A DNA stretch of 64,000 bases from JAJDYQ01 sp965214035 (GCA_965214035.1 OZ243932.1:248001-312000); one strand, 5' to 3'; positions 1 to 11,271 are shown, counted from the first letter of the stretch. Notes: a model not told the origin generated them from the letters alone. Program-made: numbers and translations.

Positions 1-953
1 CAGTGATATGCCGGACAGTTACACGGTGGTGCTGGAGTCAGAGCCGACGGCCAATGTCACCATCACGATGGACAGCCCGGCGGCGGATTTGATGCTGGAA
101 AAGTCCCGCCTGATTTTTACCAGCCGCAACTGGAGGGAGGCGCAGACGGTGGTGGTACGGGGGGTTGACGATGATCGGGACAATGCCGTTGACCGTCGGG
201 GCACCATTACCCACACAGTGGCATCGGTCGATCCGAACTACAACACCGGCCGGAGTGATAACCTTGATGTCATGGTGACGGTGGTGGATGATGACGTGGC
301 TGCTTTGGTACTGGAACCGGCGATGATATTGCTGGATGAAGGAACCCGCTCTGTCTATCAGGTCAGGTTAGCGGCTGAACCGAGCGGGGATGTGCGAGTG
401 GCGATCACGGGTTGGACCGGTACCGATCTGATGCCGGACGTCGCCGAGCTGCGTTTTACGACCGGTAACTGGAGCATGGCGCAGACGGTGACCGTGACAG
501 CAGGGTCGGATACGAACACAATAGACGACAGAGTGATATTGACACACAGTGCCTCGGGCGGCGGTTACGACTCGATCAGTGGTCAGGTGGAAGTGCTCAT
601 TGCAGACGATAACAAGCCCACTGTGACGATCAATGCCGATGCCTCGCCGGTCACCGAGGGCACACCGGCGACCTTTACGGTGACGGCCAGCTCGGCACCG
701 TCGCCCGCTCTGACGGTCCATCTCAGGGTCACGGATGACACAGTCAGTGACTTTCTGGCCAGTGGCAGTGAAGGTGCCCGGACAGTCACCATCATGGCCG
801 GTACCACCACCGCGACCTACAGCGTGCCGACCGTGGGCGATACCATGGACGAGCCCGACGGCATCATTACCGTGAGCATCAGCGACGAAGATGGCTATCT
901 GATCGGCAGTGCCTCCTCGGCAACCACTATCGTCAATGACGACGATGCGGCCG
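1..953 (+). repeat. 0.95-kb direct repeat, copy 1
   Basis: Bases 1–953 match 3685–4634 almost base for base, starting at CAGTGATATGCCGGACAG in both. The main difference is a 3-base in-frame length change near 185/3868 (CCGTTGACCGTCGG versus GGAAACCGTCAGG). The copy covers about three Calx-beta-like units within one gene. Copy 1 probably begins before the window edge. Confidence 0.9.
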
Positions 954-3900
954 GCCCGATGGTATCGATTTCTGCGGCTGCTTCTCCGGTCATGGAGGGT
1001 GAGGCGGCGGATTTTGTGCTGACGGTCGATCCGGTGCCGGCGGTCGATATTGTGGTCAATCTGGACGTATCAGACACGACTTCTATCGGCAGTGACTTTC
1101 TGGCATCAGCCGATGAGGGCAGGCACAGGGTGTTGTTGCGGGCGGGTGATGCCACCACCATCTACCGGGTGAACACGGTGGATGACGAGCTGGACGATTT
1201 CGACAGTGCGGTCACGGTCACCCTCGCAAATGGCAGTGGCTACACGGTGGGCAGCCCGTCGCCTGCATCGGTGACGGTCAGCGATAATGACCCGGTACCG
1301 GCTATCCGCCGGGTGGAGGTCATGCCGGCGATTGAAGGTGAGGACCTGATAGTCACTGTCACCCTGAACCAGCCACAGGTTGGGTCTAACTTCCTCAGTA
1401 TACAAGTATATTCTGAAGCGATTGCAGACTGTGAAGAGGCGGGTTGTCCCGATGGCACAGTCCCTGCCACGTCAGCGGACTTTACAGCGTCCACACGCTT
1501 TTTTGGTACAGTTGGAGAGTATATTAGGGGTGAGATAAGCGAAACATTCCGGATTCCAACGGTGGATGACAGCGATATGGAACCGCCGGAGGTCTTTCAG
1601 ATATTTCTCTCCGCCTTTGATCAACTGACTGAGGTTCGTCTGGAGCCGGTCCCACCGGCAGATTTCATCACAGACAGCGAACTTGCGACGGCGGCTGAGG
1701 GTTTCGCCTGGTTTGCCACCATTCTCGACAACGACACGCCGGCCCTGATATTCAGCCCGGATCAGACAGTGGCTGAAGGGGGCAGTGTCAGTTACACGGT
1801 GCGGCTGGCGAGCACACCGACGGCGGATGTGACGGTGACGGTCACCGGACATGACGACCTGATACCCTCGGCCACCGCGCTGACCTTCACGCCCATGAAC
1901 TGGGATGTGGCACAGAGGGTGATCTTGACGGCATCGGATGACAGCGACCTGGAGGATGACCGGGTGACACTGACCCACCGTGCCGCGGGTGGTGGCTATG
2001 GTTCGGTTCGTGGCAGTGTGCAGGTCATCATTACAGACGACGACCGGCCGGGTGTGAGGTTTGACAGAGACAGGCTGGTGGTTGGTGAGGACGGTACCAC
2101 CGGCAGCTACATGGTGGTACTGGAGGCGGAGCCGGCCGGCGATGTGGAGATTACTGCCTTGGCCGGTTCGGGAGCCCGTGTGAATGGTGGTGGTGCGGCT
2201 GTCCTGACGTTCACGGCAGACAACTGGCACCGGGTACAGGGGGTGACGGTGGCGGCGGAGGATGACGACATTGACAATGCGGCGGATGCCCGCACGGTGG
2301 TTATCGGGCATACCGTGGCATCGGCGGCGGATGCGGGCTATGCCGGTCTGAGCGGTCTTGCCGCGGTGACGGTCACGGTGGCAGACGACGACAGGACGGT
2401 GGCCAGTCTTGCGCGGGTGGCGGGGCCGGATGTGCTCAGTGAAGGCGGGTCAGTGGAGTTCACGGTGACACTCAGCCGGGTGCTGTCGGCCGGCGAGGTT
2501 GTCGATGTGCCGCTGTCTGTCGGTGGCAGCGGCATCACCGTGGACGACTGGGAGCTGCGCACCCTGGCCGGCATGGGTCTGAATACCGGTGTCAGTCTGT
2601 CCGGTACGAATGTGGCGACTCCGGGGGTACGCTTTACCGGTGCCGGTGCCCGTGTCGCAACGCTGGAGTTATTGCTGACGGCGGATAACCTGCCGGAGTC
2701 GGGTGGTTCGGAGCGTCTCACGCTGGCACTGGGTGCCGATGGCGCGGGTACCAACGGCTTTGGTCGGGCGGTTCTCGGCACCAATGTGGTCAATGGTGCA
2801 GGCCCGGATCCGTTGCTGAATGCCTTTAGTATCACGGTCAATGACCCGACGGCGACCAGCCCGGTCATCACCATTGCGGCGGCCAGCCCGTCGTTATCCG
2901 AGGGTTCGACAGCCAGCTATACCATCACGGCCAATCCGGCTCCGGTATCGCCGTTGACGGTTCGGTTGCGGGTCACCGATGCGCCCGCCGACAGCGATTT
3001 TGTGGCGCTGCATGACGAGGGTTCAGACACAGTGACCATTGCGGTCGGCAGCACCACGGCCACCTACTCGGTCGCCACGGTGGCGGACAGCACCGATGAG
3101 CTGGATGGTCCTGTCACGGTGCGTTTGGTGGCGGACGATGGCTACACGGTGGGCAATCCGTCATCGGCGTCAGTCACGGTCAATGACGATGACTTACCCA
3201 CCCTCCGGGTTGAGATTCCGGTGGTGACCGAGGGCGAGGAGGATGCCGTTGTCACCTTCACACTGGACCAGCCACCGGCATTGCGGGCGGTCCGGTTTAG
3301 CGTTGATGTTATTCAAGTGACATGTGACCGGAGCACACCCTGTCCAGACGGTAGTTCGGCGATCGCCGTGCTCCAGGAAGATCGTGATGCTCCCTTCCGC
3401 GATGGAGATGACTTCAGGCGAGCGGGTTTAGGTATAACTTTCTCCCCGGGTGACGATAACCTCCAGGCCACAATGCCGATCCGGACAGCCGACGACGACC
3501 TTGCCGAGTCAGTGGAGGTGTTTGGGGTAGTTATTTTTACCCTTGACGGAGCCATGATTGACCCGGAAACACCCCGGGATTTTTTATTCTCTGTTTTCCC
3601 CGCCTGGTTTGTGAGCATTGTCGATAACGATGCAGCCGGTGTCACGATTACCCAGGCCGGCGGCGATACCACGGTTGGCGAGCGCAGTGATATGCCGGAC
3701 AGTTACACGGTGGTGCTGGAGTCAGAGCCGACGGCCAATGTCACCATCACGATGGACAGCCCGGCGGCGGATTTGATGCTGGAAAAGTCCCGCCTGATTT
3801 TTACCAGCCGCAACTGGAGGGAGGCGCAGACGGTGGTGGTACGGGGGGTTGACGATGATCGGGACAATGGAAACCGTCAGGGCACCATTACCCACACAGT

Positions 3901-6900
3901 GGCATCGGTCGATCCGGACTACAACAACGGCCGGAGTGATAACCTTGATGTCATGGTGACGGTGGTGGATGATGACGTGGCTGCTTTGGTACTGGAACCG
4001 GCGATGATATTGCTGGATGAAGGAACCCGCTCTGTCTATCAGGTCAGGTTAGCGGCTGAACCGGGCGGAGATGTGCGAGTGGCGATCACGGGTTGGACTG
4101 GCACCGATCTGATGCCGGACGTCGCCGAGCTGCGTTTTACGACCGGTAACTGGAGCATGGCGCAGACGGTGACCGTGACAGCAGGGTCGGATACGAACAC
4201 AATAGACGACAGAGTGATATTGACACACAGTGCCTCGGGCGGCGGTTACGACTCGATCAGTGGTCAGGTGGAAGTGCTCATTGCAGACGATAACAAGCCC
4301 ACTGTGACGATCAATGCCGATGCCTCGCCGGTCACCGAGGGCACACCGGCGACCTTTACGGTGACGGCCAGCTCGGCACCGTCGCCCGCTCTGACGGTCC
4401 ATCTCAGGGTCACGGATGACACAGTCAGTGACTTTCTGGCCAGTGGCAGTGAAGGTGCCCGGACAGTCACCATCATGGCCGGTACCACCACCGCGACCTA
4501 CAGCGTGCCGACCGTGGGCGATACCATGGACGAGCCCGACGGCATCATTACCGTGAGTATCAGCGACGAAGATGGCTATCTGATCGGCAGTGCCTCCTCG
4601 GTAATCACTAGCGTCAATGACGACGATGCGGCCGGTGTCACTGTCGGTTCGAGTACCGTCGCGATTGACGAAGGTGGTTCCGCGACCTATACCGTGGTGC
4701 TGGATTCGCGACCGGCCGCCAATGTTGTTATTACGCCGACCATTGCCAGTGTGACACCGGCGTTTATGGTGCAGCCGGCAACCCTGACCTTCACACCGGC
4801 CAACTGGAGTGACAGGCAGCCAGTAACCGTCACAGGTTTGGATAACGACATTGATGACGGTGCCCTTGCCGGCAGTGTCACCCATGCCATCACGGCCCCT
4901 GCCGCCGGCGGTTATGCGGTGACTCTGGCGATCAGTTCTGTGTCGGTCATGATCAATGACGACGACGAAGCCGGCGTCACTATCGGCCGGGATGCCGTCA
5001 CGGTGGATGAGGACGGTTCCGCCATTTATACCGTGGTGCTGGATTCGCAGCCGGCTACCCGTGTCGTCATTATGCCCGCCACTACCGGTGATAGTTCGGC
5101 GTTCACAGCAGCGCCGGCGACCCTGATCTTCACGCCGGAGAACTGGAAAGAGACACAGCAGATAACGGTAGCCGGCGTGGATAATGACATTGACGACAAC
5201 GGTGGTACAGGCAGTGTCACCCATGTCATCACCACGGCTGCCGCCGGCGGTTATCCGGTCGATCTGTCGATCAGTGCCGTATCGGTCACCATCAATAATG
5301 ACGACGAAGCCGGCGTCACTATCGGCCGGGATGCCGTCACGGTGGATGAGGACGGTTCCGCCATTTATACCGTGGTGCTGGATTCGCAGCCGGCTGCCCG
5401 TGTCGTTATTATGCCAACCGTCATCGGCACGGAATTCACAGCACAACCGACGACGCTGACCTTCACCACAGAGAACTGGAATGTGATGCAGGACATAACA
5501 ATAGCCGGTGTGGATAATAATGTTGGTGACGGTCAGCGTACAGGCAGCGTTACCCATGTCATCACCACGGCTGCCGCCGATGGTTATCCGACTGCTCTGG
5601 CGATCAGCACTGTGCGGGTTACGATCAATGACAACGATAACCCGGGCATTACTGTCAGCGAAAATGACATCATGCTGGACGAAGCCGGCGGCACGGTTGC
5701 CTATACTCTGGTTCTGGACACAGAGCCGGCTGGCAATGTTGTCATTACGCTGAGCGGTCATGCCAGCACGGCTTTGAGAGTGGATACCGATCCCGACATG
5801 AATGGCGATCAGAACACTCTGACCTTCAGTTCAGATAACTGGAATGAGGCGCAGACCGTCACCTTGGTGGCTGGCGCGGACAGCAACAGTGTGGATGAGA
5901 CCATCACGCTGACCCACATGGCGGATTCCGGCTACGGTTCGGTGCAGGCTACTCTGCTGGTGGATATTGCTGATGACGACATGCCGCGTGTGGTGCTCGG
6001 TGTTGATGAATTGACTGTAATCGAAGGCGGCAGTGCGAGCTACACGGTAGAGCTGGGTACCCGTCCATCGGGCAATGTGACGGTCACGCTGAGCGGTCAG
6101 GGCAGCACTTTGAGGCCGGACAGGTCCGAGCTGACTTTTGATGCAAGCAACTGGGATCAGGCGCAGACCATCACGCTGACGGCGCTTGATGACGCGGACA
6201 GTGATGATGATGTCGTGACTCTGGCACATACAGCCGATGCCAGCTATGGCGATGATGTGACAGCCGACCTGACGGTGACGGTCATTGACAGCACGCCGCA
6301 GTTGATGTTCTCGCAGACCGCGGTGAGTGTCGGTGAAGGCGGCAGCACGAGCTACACGCTGGAACTGTCAGCCGAACCGGTCGGCACGGTGACGGTCACC
6401 CTGACCGGTCACGATGACACTGAACTGACGCCGGAATCGACCGAGCTGTTCTTTACCCCGGATAACTGGGACCAGGCGCAGACCGTCACCTTGGTGGCCG
6501 GCACGGACAGCAACAGTGTGGATGAGACCATCGTACTGATGCACCGCGCGGATGCCGGCTACGGTGCGGTGACGGAAGAGGTGACGGTCACTATCATCGA
6601 CAGCGACACACCGCGCCTGATTCTGGATGTGAATACCCTGAATGTGACCGAGGAAGGCACGGCAACCTATACGGTGCGGCTGGGTACCCGACCGGGTACC
6701 AATGTCACGGTGATGGTTACCGGTCAGTCCGGTGATCTGAGAGTGGATAGCGGCGCCGATCTGACCTTCACGCCGGATAATTGGAATGAGGGACAGGCGG
6801 TCACACTGTCAGCCATTGCCGACGATGACAGCGAGGATGAAACGCCGATCACCCTGACGCACACGGCGGCCGGTGGTGAATACGATACGGCCTCGGCTGA

Positions 6901-9900
6901 ATCACTGATGGTACGCATTCTGGACAACACCGAGGGTCTGGTGCTGTCAACGGGCAGCCTGGATATGGAAGAAAATGATACCGCGAGCTACACGGTGCGT
7001 CTGGCGCTGCGTCCGATGGCGGATGTGACGGTGAGTGTATCTTCCGGGGATACGACTCGCCTGCGGGTGACCGATGGTGACAGTCTGACCTTTACGCCGA
7101 CCGACTGGAGTCGGGCACAGACAGTGACGGTCATAGCCAGAGACGACGCCGACAGCGACACCAACCAGGTGACGCTGACCCACATGGCGGATTCCGGCTA
7201 CGGTTCGGTGCAGGCTACTCTGCCGGTGGATATTGCTGATGACGACATACCGCGTGTGGTGCTCGGTGTTGATGAATTGACTGTAATCGAAGGCGGCAGT
7301 GCGAGCTACACGGTAGAGCTGGGTACCCGTCCATCGGGCGATGTGACGGTCGCATTGAGCGGTCAGGGCAGCACTTTGAGGCCGGACAGGTCCGAGCTGA
7401 CTTTTGATGCAAGCAACTGGGATCGGGCGCAGACCATCACGCTGACGGCGGTCATGGACAGTAATACGACCCTTGATCAGGTGACGCTGACCCACACCGC
7501 CAGTGGCTATGGCGCGGACCCGGTCGGTCTGCCGGTGGCTATCACGGACAGCACGCCGCAGTTGATGTTCTCGCAGACCGCGGTGAGTGTCAGTGAAGGC
7601 GGCAGCACGAGCTACACGCTGGAACTGTCGGCCGAACCGGTCGGCACGGTGACGGTCACCCTGAGCGGTCACGAACGCACTGAACTGACGCCGGAACCGA
7701 CCGAACTCACTTTTACACAGGACAACTGGAGTGAAGCCCAGGCCATCACCCTGACGGCCGGCACGGACAGCAACAGTGTCAATGAGACCATCACGCTGAC
7801 CCATAGCGCGGATGCCGGCTACGGTGCGGTGACGGAAGAGGTGACGGTCACTATCATCGACAGCGACACACCGCGCCTGATTCTGGATGTGAATACCCTG
7901 AATGTGACCGAGGAAGGCACGGCAACCTATACGGTGCGGCTGGGTACCCGACCGGGCACCAATGTCACGGTGACGGTTACCGGTCAGTCCGGTGATCTGA
8001 GAGTGGATAGCGGCGCCGATCTGACCTTCACGCCGGATAACTGGAATGAGGGACAGGCGGTCACACTGTCAGCCATTGCCGACGATGACAGCGAGGATGA
8101 AACGCCGATCACCCTGACGCACACGGCGGCCGGTGGTGAATACGATACGGCCTCGGCTGAATCACTGATGGTACGCATTCTGGATAACACCGAGGGTCTG
8201 GTGCTGTCAACGAGCAGCCTGGATATGGCAGAGGATAGTGCCGAGAGTTACACGGTCAGGCTGTCCCTGCAACCGAGGGCCAATGTGACGGTGAGTGTAT
8301 CTTCCGGGGATACGACTCGCCTGCGGGTGACCGATGGTGACAGTCTGACCTTTACGCCGACCGACTGGAGTCGGGCACAGACAGTGACGGTCATGGCCAG
8401 AGACGACGCCGACAGCGACACCAACCAGGTGACGCTGACCCACATGGCGGATGCCGGCTACGGTTCGGTGCAGGCTACTCTGCCGGTGGATATTGCTGAT
8501 GACGACATACCGCGTGTGGTGCTCGGTGTTGATGAATTGACTGTAATCGAAGGCGGCAGTGCGAGCTACACGGTGGCGCTGGGTACCCGTCCATCGGGCA
8601 ATGTGACGGTCGCACTGAGCGGTCAGGGCAGCACTTTGAGGCCGGACAGGTCCGAGCTGGCTTTTGATGCGGGCAACTGGGATCAGGCGCAGACCATCAC
8701 GCTGACGGCGGTCATGGACAGTAATACGACCCTTGATCAGGTGACGCTGACCCACACCGCCAGTGGCTATAGTGCGGCCCCGGTCGATCTGCCGGTGACC
8801 ATCACGGACAGCACGCCGCAGTTGATGTTTTCGCAGACCGCGGTGAGTGTCGGTGAAGGCGGCAGCACGAGCTACACGCTGGAACTGTCGGCCGAGCCGG
8901 TCGGCACGGTGACGGTCACCCTGAGCGGTCACGAACGCACTGAACTGACGCCGGAACCGACCGAACTCACTTTTACACAGGACAACTGGAGTGAAGCCCA
9001 GGCCATCACCCTGACGGCCGGCACGGACAGCAACAGTGTCAATGAGACCATCACGCTGACCCATAGCGCGGATGCCGGCTACGGTGCGGTGACGGAAGAG
9101 GTGACGGTCACGGTCCGGGATGCGGATACACCGCGCCTGATACTGAATACTGATGAATTGATCGAAGGCGGCAGTGCCACCTATAGAGTGACCGAGCAGG
9201 GCAGTGCGACCTACACGGTGCGGCTGGGCACCCAACCGAGCGGGAATGTGACGGTGACGATTACCGGTCAGTCCGGTACGGACCTGACGGTCGATAGCGG
9301 TAACCGGCTGACTTTCACGCAGTCCAACTGGAATGAGGAACAGGTGGTCACGCTGTTAGCCGTTGAAGATACTGACAGCGAGGATGAGGCGTTGATCACC
9401 CTGACACACACGGCGGCTGGTGCCGAATACGATACGGCCTCGGCCGAATCACTGATGGTACGCATTATGGATAATACGCCGGCATTGATGCTCTCGACAG
9501 AGGTTCTGACCCTGCAGCCGGGGGGCAGCAGCAGCTACACGGTTCGACTGATGGCCCTGCGTCCGACAATGAATGTGACGGTGACGGTGACGGGGCATGA
9601 GGACACGGGTCTGACAGTGGCACCGGAAAGTCTGACATTCAGTATGGGTAACTGGAATATGGCACAGACCATCACGGTGACGGCGGGCACGGACAGCAAT
9701 GCGTTGTCGAATCGGGTGATTCTGACGCATATGGCATCGGGCGGAAACTATGACCGTGTGACGGCCCAGGTTGAGGTTGAGGTCCGTGTGGGCAGCATGG
9801 AGGCGATGCAGGCCGCACAGCAGATGTGGTTGCCACGCTTTGGTCTGACGGCGATTGAGCATATGCTGGGTGGTCTGCATCATCGTTTCACGGCATCAGA

Positions 9901-11260
9901 CCAGCCGGGTCTGTCGGGTAATCTGAACGGTCTGCCGCGCGGTCAGTCATTCAATGCGGCGCGTTTGCTGTCCAGTCGCGGCGGCCCGGATGCCAGTGTG
10001 CTGGGCATTGAGCAGTTGGGTGCCGGTTCGTCGGATCGTCCGCGCAAGCTGTCACGCACTTTGTCCTTACCGAAGCTGTTGCCGTCGTTGCTGCGTGGTA
10101 GTCATTTCACATTCACGGATCAGGACGGCACCTCCATCTGGGGTCAGGCGGCCTATACGAAGTACAAAGACGGTGAAGAAGCTGGTACTTCGATAGACGG
10201 CGAGGTCACCACGGCCATGCTGGGCATTGACCGCGACAACGGTCAGACGCTGGTCGGTCTGGCACTGGCCTACAGCGACAGCGATGGCGAATGGCAGGGT
10301 GCATCAGCATCGGACGAAGGCGAGTTGTCCGGTATGCTGGTTTCCATGCTGCCGTATCTGCGCTACGACCTGAGCGAACGCCTGCAACTATGGGGAGCGG
10401 CCAGCTATGGGCGGGGCGACCTGAAACAGATTTCACAGACCGGTATGGAATCGAAGCACAATCTGGTGCAGCTATCGGCCACCGCCGGTCTGCGCGGCAC
10501 GCTGCTGGAGCGTCCGATGGAAGAGGGCGGTTTGACCCTGGAGCTGATTTCGGGCCTGACACTGGCGCGTATTGAGACGGATGATTCGCGCGTCATGGCG
10601 GGCACCGAGGCGGATACGCAGCGTTTCCGCATGGGTCTGGAGTGGTCCTGGCAGTTACCGGAAGAGGACGGTGTGCGTCTGACACCGGAACTGGAGCTGG
10701 GTCTGCGTTATGACGGCGGCGATACCAGCGAAGGCTTTGGTCTGGAGCTGGGCGGCGGCCTGAGCTGGCAGACACCGGCCAAGGGTTTGACGGTGGATAT
10801 ACGCGGTCGCTATCTGCTGGAGCATGAGGCTGCCGAGCGTGAGGAGTGGGGTCTGTCCGGCTCACTGCGCTACGAGGCGTGGCCAAACTCGGCCTATGGC
10901 CCGTCGTTCAGCCTGCGCCATGAGTACGGCAATGCACCGGCGGCCAGCGGTCTGGATCGGTTGTTATCGGATTCTCTGACGGATGCGCTGGAGGAAGAAG
11001 ACAACCGACATACTGCTGCCGTATCGAGCCGCTGGACGCTGAAAGGCGAGTGGGGCTTTGCCCTGACAGACGATGCCACCGGCATCCCCTATGCCAGCCT
11101 GTCGGCGTCCGATGCCAAGCGTGATCTGACCCTCGGCTGGCGTCTGTTGTCCAATCCGGCTGGCCTGAAGTCGAAGCTGGATATCAAGGCCATCCGCCGC
11201 GAACAGGACGGCAACAAGCCGAAAAACAGCGTCGGCGCGGAGTGGAAGTTGAACTGGTAG
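2..11260 (+). CDS. Giant Calx-beta-repeat protein with C-terminal barrel domain, 5' end outside window
   Basis: The frame is already open at base 2 and ends at TAG 11258–11260, so at least 3,752 residues are present and the start lies upstream. The body is a long run of roughly 85–115-residue beta-sandwich units carrying EGGSASYTV near the start, LTFTxxNWxxAQTVT in the middle and a terminal IxDDD; I read these as Calx-beta-like. The last ~490 residues (from about 9797) change character: a linker starting AMQAAQQMWLPRFG, then alternating amphipathic strands ending in EWKLNW with a terminal Trp, as in autotransporter-type outer-membrane barrels. Role by inference: surface-exposed, barrel-anchored adhesin or S-layer-like protein; acidic DDD loops suggest calcium binding. 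Cysteine pairs occur in short insert loops (1431–1448, 3323–3343). The paralogue directly downstream shares the C-terminus almost exactly. Confidence 0.85.
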   Translation, partial: SDMPDSYTVVLESEPTANVTITMDSPAADLMLEKSRLIFTSRNWREAQTVVVRGVDDDRDNAVDRRGTITHTVASVDPNYNTGRSDNLDVMVTVVDDDVAALVLEPAMILLDEGTRSVYQVRLAAEPSGDVRVAITGWTGTDLMPDVAELRFTTGNWSMAQTVTVTAGSDTNTIDDRVILTHSASGGGYDSISGQVEVLIADDNKPTVTINADASPVTEGTPATFTVTASSAPSPALTVHLRVTDDTVSDFLASGSEGARTVTIMAGTTTATYSVPTVGDTMDEPDGIITVSISDEDGYLIGSASSATTIVNDDDAAGPMVSISAAASPVMEGEAADFVLTVDPVPAVDIVVNLDVSDTTSIGSDFLASADEGRHRVLLRAGDATTIYRVNTVDDELDDFDSAVTVTLANGSGYTVGSPSPASVTVSDNDPVPAIRRVEVMPAIEGEDLIVTVTLNQPQVGSNFLSIQVYSEAIADCEEAGCPDGTVPATSADFTASTRFFGTVGEYIRGEISETFRIPTVDDSDMEPPEVFQIFLSAFDQLTEVRLEPVPPADFITDSELATAAEGFAWFATILDNDTPALIFSPDQTVAEGGSVSYTVRLASTPTADVTVTVTGHDDLIPSATALTFTPMNWDVAQRVILTASDDSDLEDDRVTLTHRAAGGGYGSVRGSVQVIITDDDRPGVRFDRDRLVVGEDGTTGSYMVVLEAEPAGDVEITALAGSGARVNGGGAAVLTFTADNWHRVQGVTVAAEDDDIDNAADARTVVIGHTVASAADAGYAGLSGLAAVTVTVADDDRTVASLARVAGPDVLSEGGSVEFTVTLSRVLSAGEVVDVPLSVGGSGITVDDWELRTLAGMGLNTGVSLSGTNVATPGVRFTGAGARVATLELLLTADNLPESGGSERLTLALGADGAGTNGFGRAVLGTNVVNGAGPDPLLNAFSITVNDPTATSPVITIAAASPSLSEGSTASYTITANPAPVSPLTVRLRVTDAPADSDFVALHDEGSDTVTIAVGSTTATYSVATVADSTDELDGPVTVRLVADDGYTVGNPSSASVTVNDDDLPTLRVEIPVVTEGEEDAVVTFTLDQPPALRAVRFSVDVIQVTCDRSTPCPDGSSAIAVLQEDRDAPFRDGDDFRRAGLGITFSPGDDNLQATMPIRTADDDLAESVEVFGVVIFTLDGAMIDPETPRDFLFSVFPAWFVSIVDNDAAGVTITQAGGDTTVGERSDMPDSYTVVLESEPTANVTITMDSPAADLMLEKSRLIFTSRNWREAQTVVVRGVDDDRDNGNRQGTITHTVASVDPDYNNGRSDNLDVMVTVVDDDVAALVLEPAMILLDEGTRSVYQVRLAAEPGGDVRVAITGWTGTDLMPDVAELRFTTGNWSMAQTVTVTAGSDTNTIDDRVILTHSASGGGYDSISGQVEVLIADDNKPTVTINADASPVTEGTPATFTVTASSAPSPALTVHLRVTDDTVSDFLASGSEGARTVTIMAGTTTATYSVPTVGDTMDEPDGIITVSISDEDGYLIGSASSVITSVNDDDAAGVTVGSSTVAIDEGGSATYTVVLDSRPAANVVITPTIASVTPAFMVQPATLTFTPANWSDRQPVTVTGLDNDIDDGALAGSVTHAITAPAAGGYAVTLAISSVSVMINDDDEAGVTIGRDAVTVDEDGSAIYTVVLDSQPATRVVIMPATTGDSSAFTAAPATLIFTPENWKETQQITVAGVDNDIDDNGGTGSVTHVITTAAAGGYPVDLSISAVSVTINNDDEAGVTIGRDAVTVDEDGSAIYTVVLDSQPAARVVIMPTVIGTEFTAQPTTLTFTTENWNVMQDITIAGVDNNVGDGQRTGSVTHVITTAAADGYPTALAISTVRVTINDNDNPGITVSENDIMLDEAGGTVAYTLVLDTEPAGNVVITLSGHASTALRVDTDPDMNGDQNTLTFSSDNWNEAQTVTLVAGADSNSVDETITLTHMADSGYGSVQATLLVDIADDDMPRVVLGVDELTVIEGGSASYTVELGTRPSGNVTVTLSGQGSTLRPDRSELTFDASNWDQAQTITLTALDDADSDDDVVTLAHTADASYGDDVTADLTVTVIDSTPQLMFSQTAVSVGEGGSTSYTLELSAEPVGTVTVTLTGHDDTELTPESTELFFTPDNWDQAQTVTLVAGTDSNSVDETIVLMHRADAGYGAVTEEVTVTIIDSDTPRLILDVNTLNVTEEGTATYTVRLGTRPGTNVTVMVTGQSGDLRVDSGADLTFTPDNWNEGQAVTLSAIADDDSEDETPITLTHTAAGGEYDTASAESLMVRILDNTEGLVLSTGSLDMEENDTASYTVRLALRPMADVTVSVSSGDTTRLRVTDGDSLTFTPTDWSRAQTVTVIARDDADSDTNQVTLTHMADSGYGSVQATLPVDIADDDIPRVVLGVDELTVIEGGSASYTVELGTRPSGDVTVALSGQGSTLRPDRSELTFDASNWDRAQTITLTAVMDSNTTLDQVTLTHTASGYGADPVGLPVAITDSTPQLMFSQTAVSVSEGGSTSYTLELSAEPVGTVTVTLSGHERTELTPEPTELTFTQDNWSEAQAITLTAGTDSNSVNETITLTHSADAGYGAVTEEVTVTIIDSDTPRLILDVNTLNVTEEGTATYTVRLGTRPGTNVTVTVTGQSGDLRVDSGADLTFTPDNWNEGQAVTLSAIADDDSEDETPITLTHTAAGGEYDTASAESLMVRILDNTEGLVLSTSSLDMAEDSAESYTVRLSLQPRANVTVSVSSGDTTRLRVTDGDSLTFTPTDWSRAQTVTVMARDDADSDTNQVTLTHMADAGYGSVQATLPVDIADDDIPRVVLGVDELTVIEGGSASYTVALGTRPSGNVTVALSGQGSTLRPDRSELAFDAGNWDQAQTITLTAVMDSNTTLDQVTLTHTASGYSAAPVDLPVTITDSTPQLMFSQTAVSVGEGGSTSYTLELSAEPVGTVTVTLSGHERTELTPEPTELTFTQDNWSEAQAITLTAGTDSNSVNETITLTHSADAGYGAVTEEVTVTVRDADTPRLILNTDELIEGGSATYRVTEQGSATYTVRLGTQPSGNVTVTITGQSGTDLTVDSGNRLTFTQSNWNEEQVVTLLAVEDTDSEDEALITLTHTAAGAEYDTASAESLMVRIMDNTPALMLSTEVLTLQPGGSSSYTVRLMALRPTMNVTVTVTGHEDTGLTVAPESLTFSMGNWNMAQTITVTAGTDSNALSNRVILTHMASGGNYDRVTAQVEVEVRVGSMEAMQAAQQMWLPRFGLTAIEHMLGGLHHRFTASDQPGLSGNLNGLPRGQSFNAARLLSSRGGPDASVLGIEQLGAGSSDRPRKLSRTLSLPKLLPSLLRGSHFTFTDQDGTSIWGQAAYTKYKDGEEAGTSIDGEVTTAMLGIDRDNGQTLVGLALAYSDSDGEWQGASASDEGELSGMLVSMLPYLRYDLSERLQLWGAASYGRGDLKQISQTGMESKHNLVQLSATAGLRGTLLERPMEEGGLTLELISGLTLARIETDDSRVMAGTEADTQRFRMGLEWSWQLPEEDGVRLTPELELGLRYDGGDTSEGFGLELGGGLSWQTPAKGLTVDIRGRYLLEHEAAEREEWGLSGSLRYEAWPNSAYGPSFSLRHEYGNAPAASGLDRLLSDSLTDALEEEDNRHTAAVSSRWTLKGEWGFALTDDATGIPYASLSASDAKRDLTLGWRLLSNPAGLKSKLDIKAIRREQDGNKPKNSVGAEWKLNW
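3685..4634 (+). repeat. 0.95-kb direct repeat, copy 2
   Basis: Second copy of bases 1–953 within the same gene. Similarity falls off at about 4635, where the following unit switches to a different Calx-beta type (GVTVGSSTV). It is an in-frame segmental duplication that lengthened the repeat region. Confidence 0.9.
5985..9160 (+). repeat. Tandem 1.26-kb higher-order repeat in giant gene
   Basis: The block that opens with CGCGTGTGGTGCTCGGTG recurs at about 5985, 7251 and 8511, so the spacing is about 1,260–1,266 bases or 420 residues, which is four Calx-beta-like units. The third copy is partial. The same block recurs once in the downstream giant gene at about 21199. Copies are nearly identical, which points to recent amplification or gene conversion. 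Confidence 0.85.
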
Positions 11261-11271
11261 GGTTTCTGTAG

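Noticed and set aside
4049..5761. Long antisense frame (570 codons) under the first giant gene
   Set aside because: It mirrors the repetitive, GC-rich codon pattern of the sense strand; composition is His/Arg-rich without any family feature.
5985..9160. Regularly spaced repeats that could suggest a CRISPR array
   Set aside because: The repeats are long, in frame and coding; no short repeat-spacer alternation anywhere in the window.
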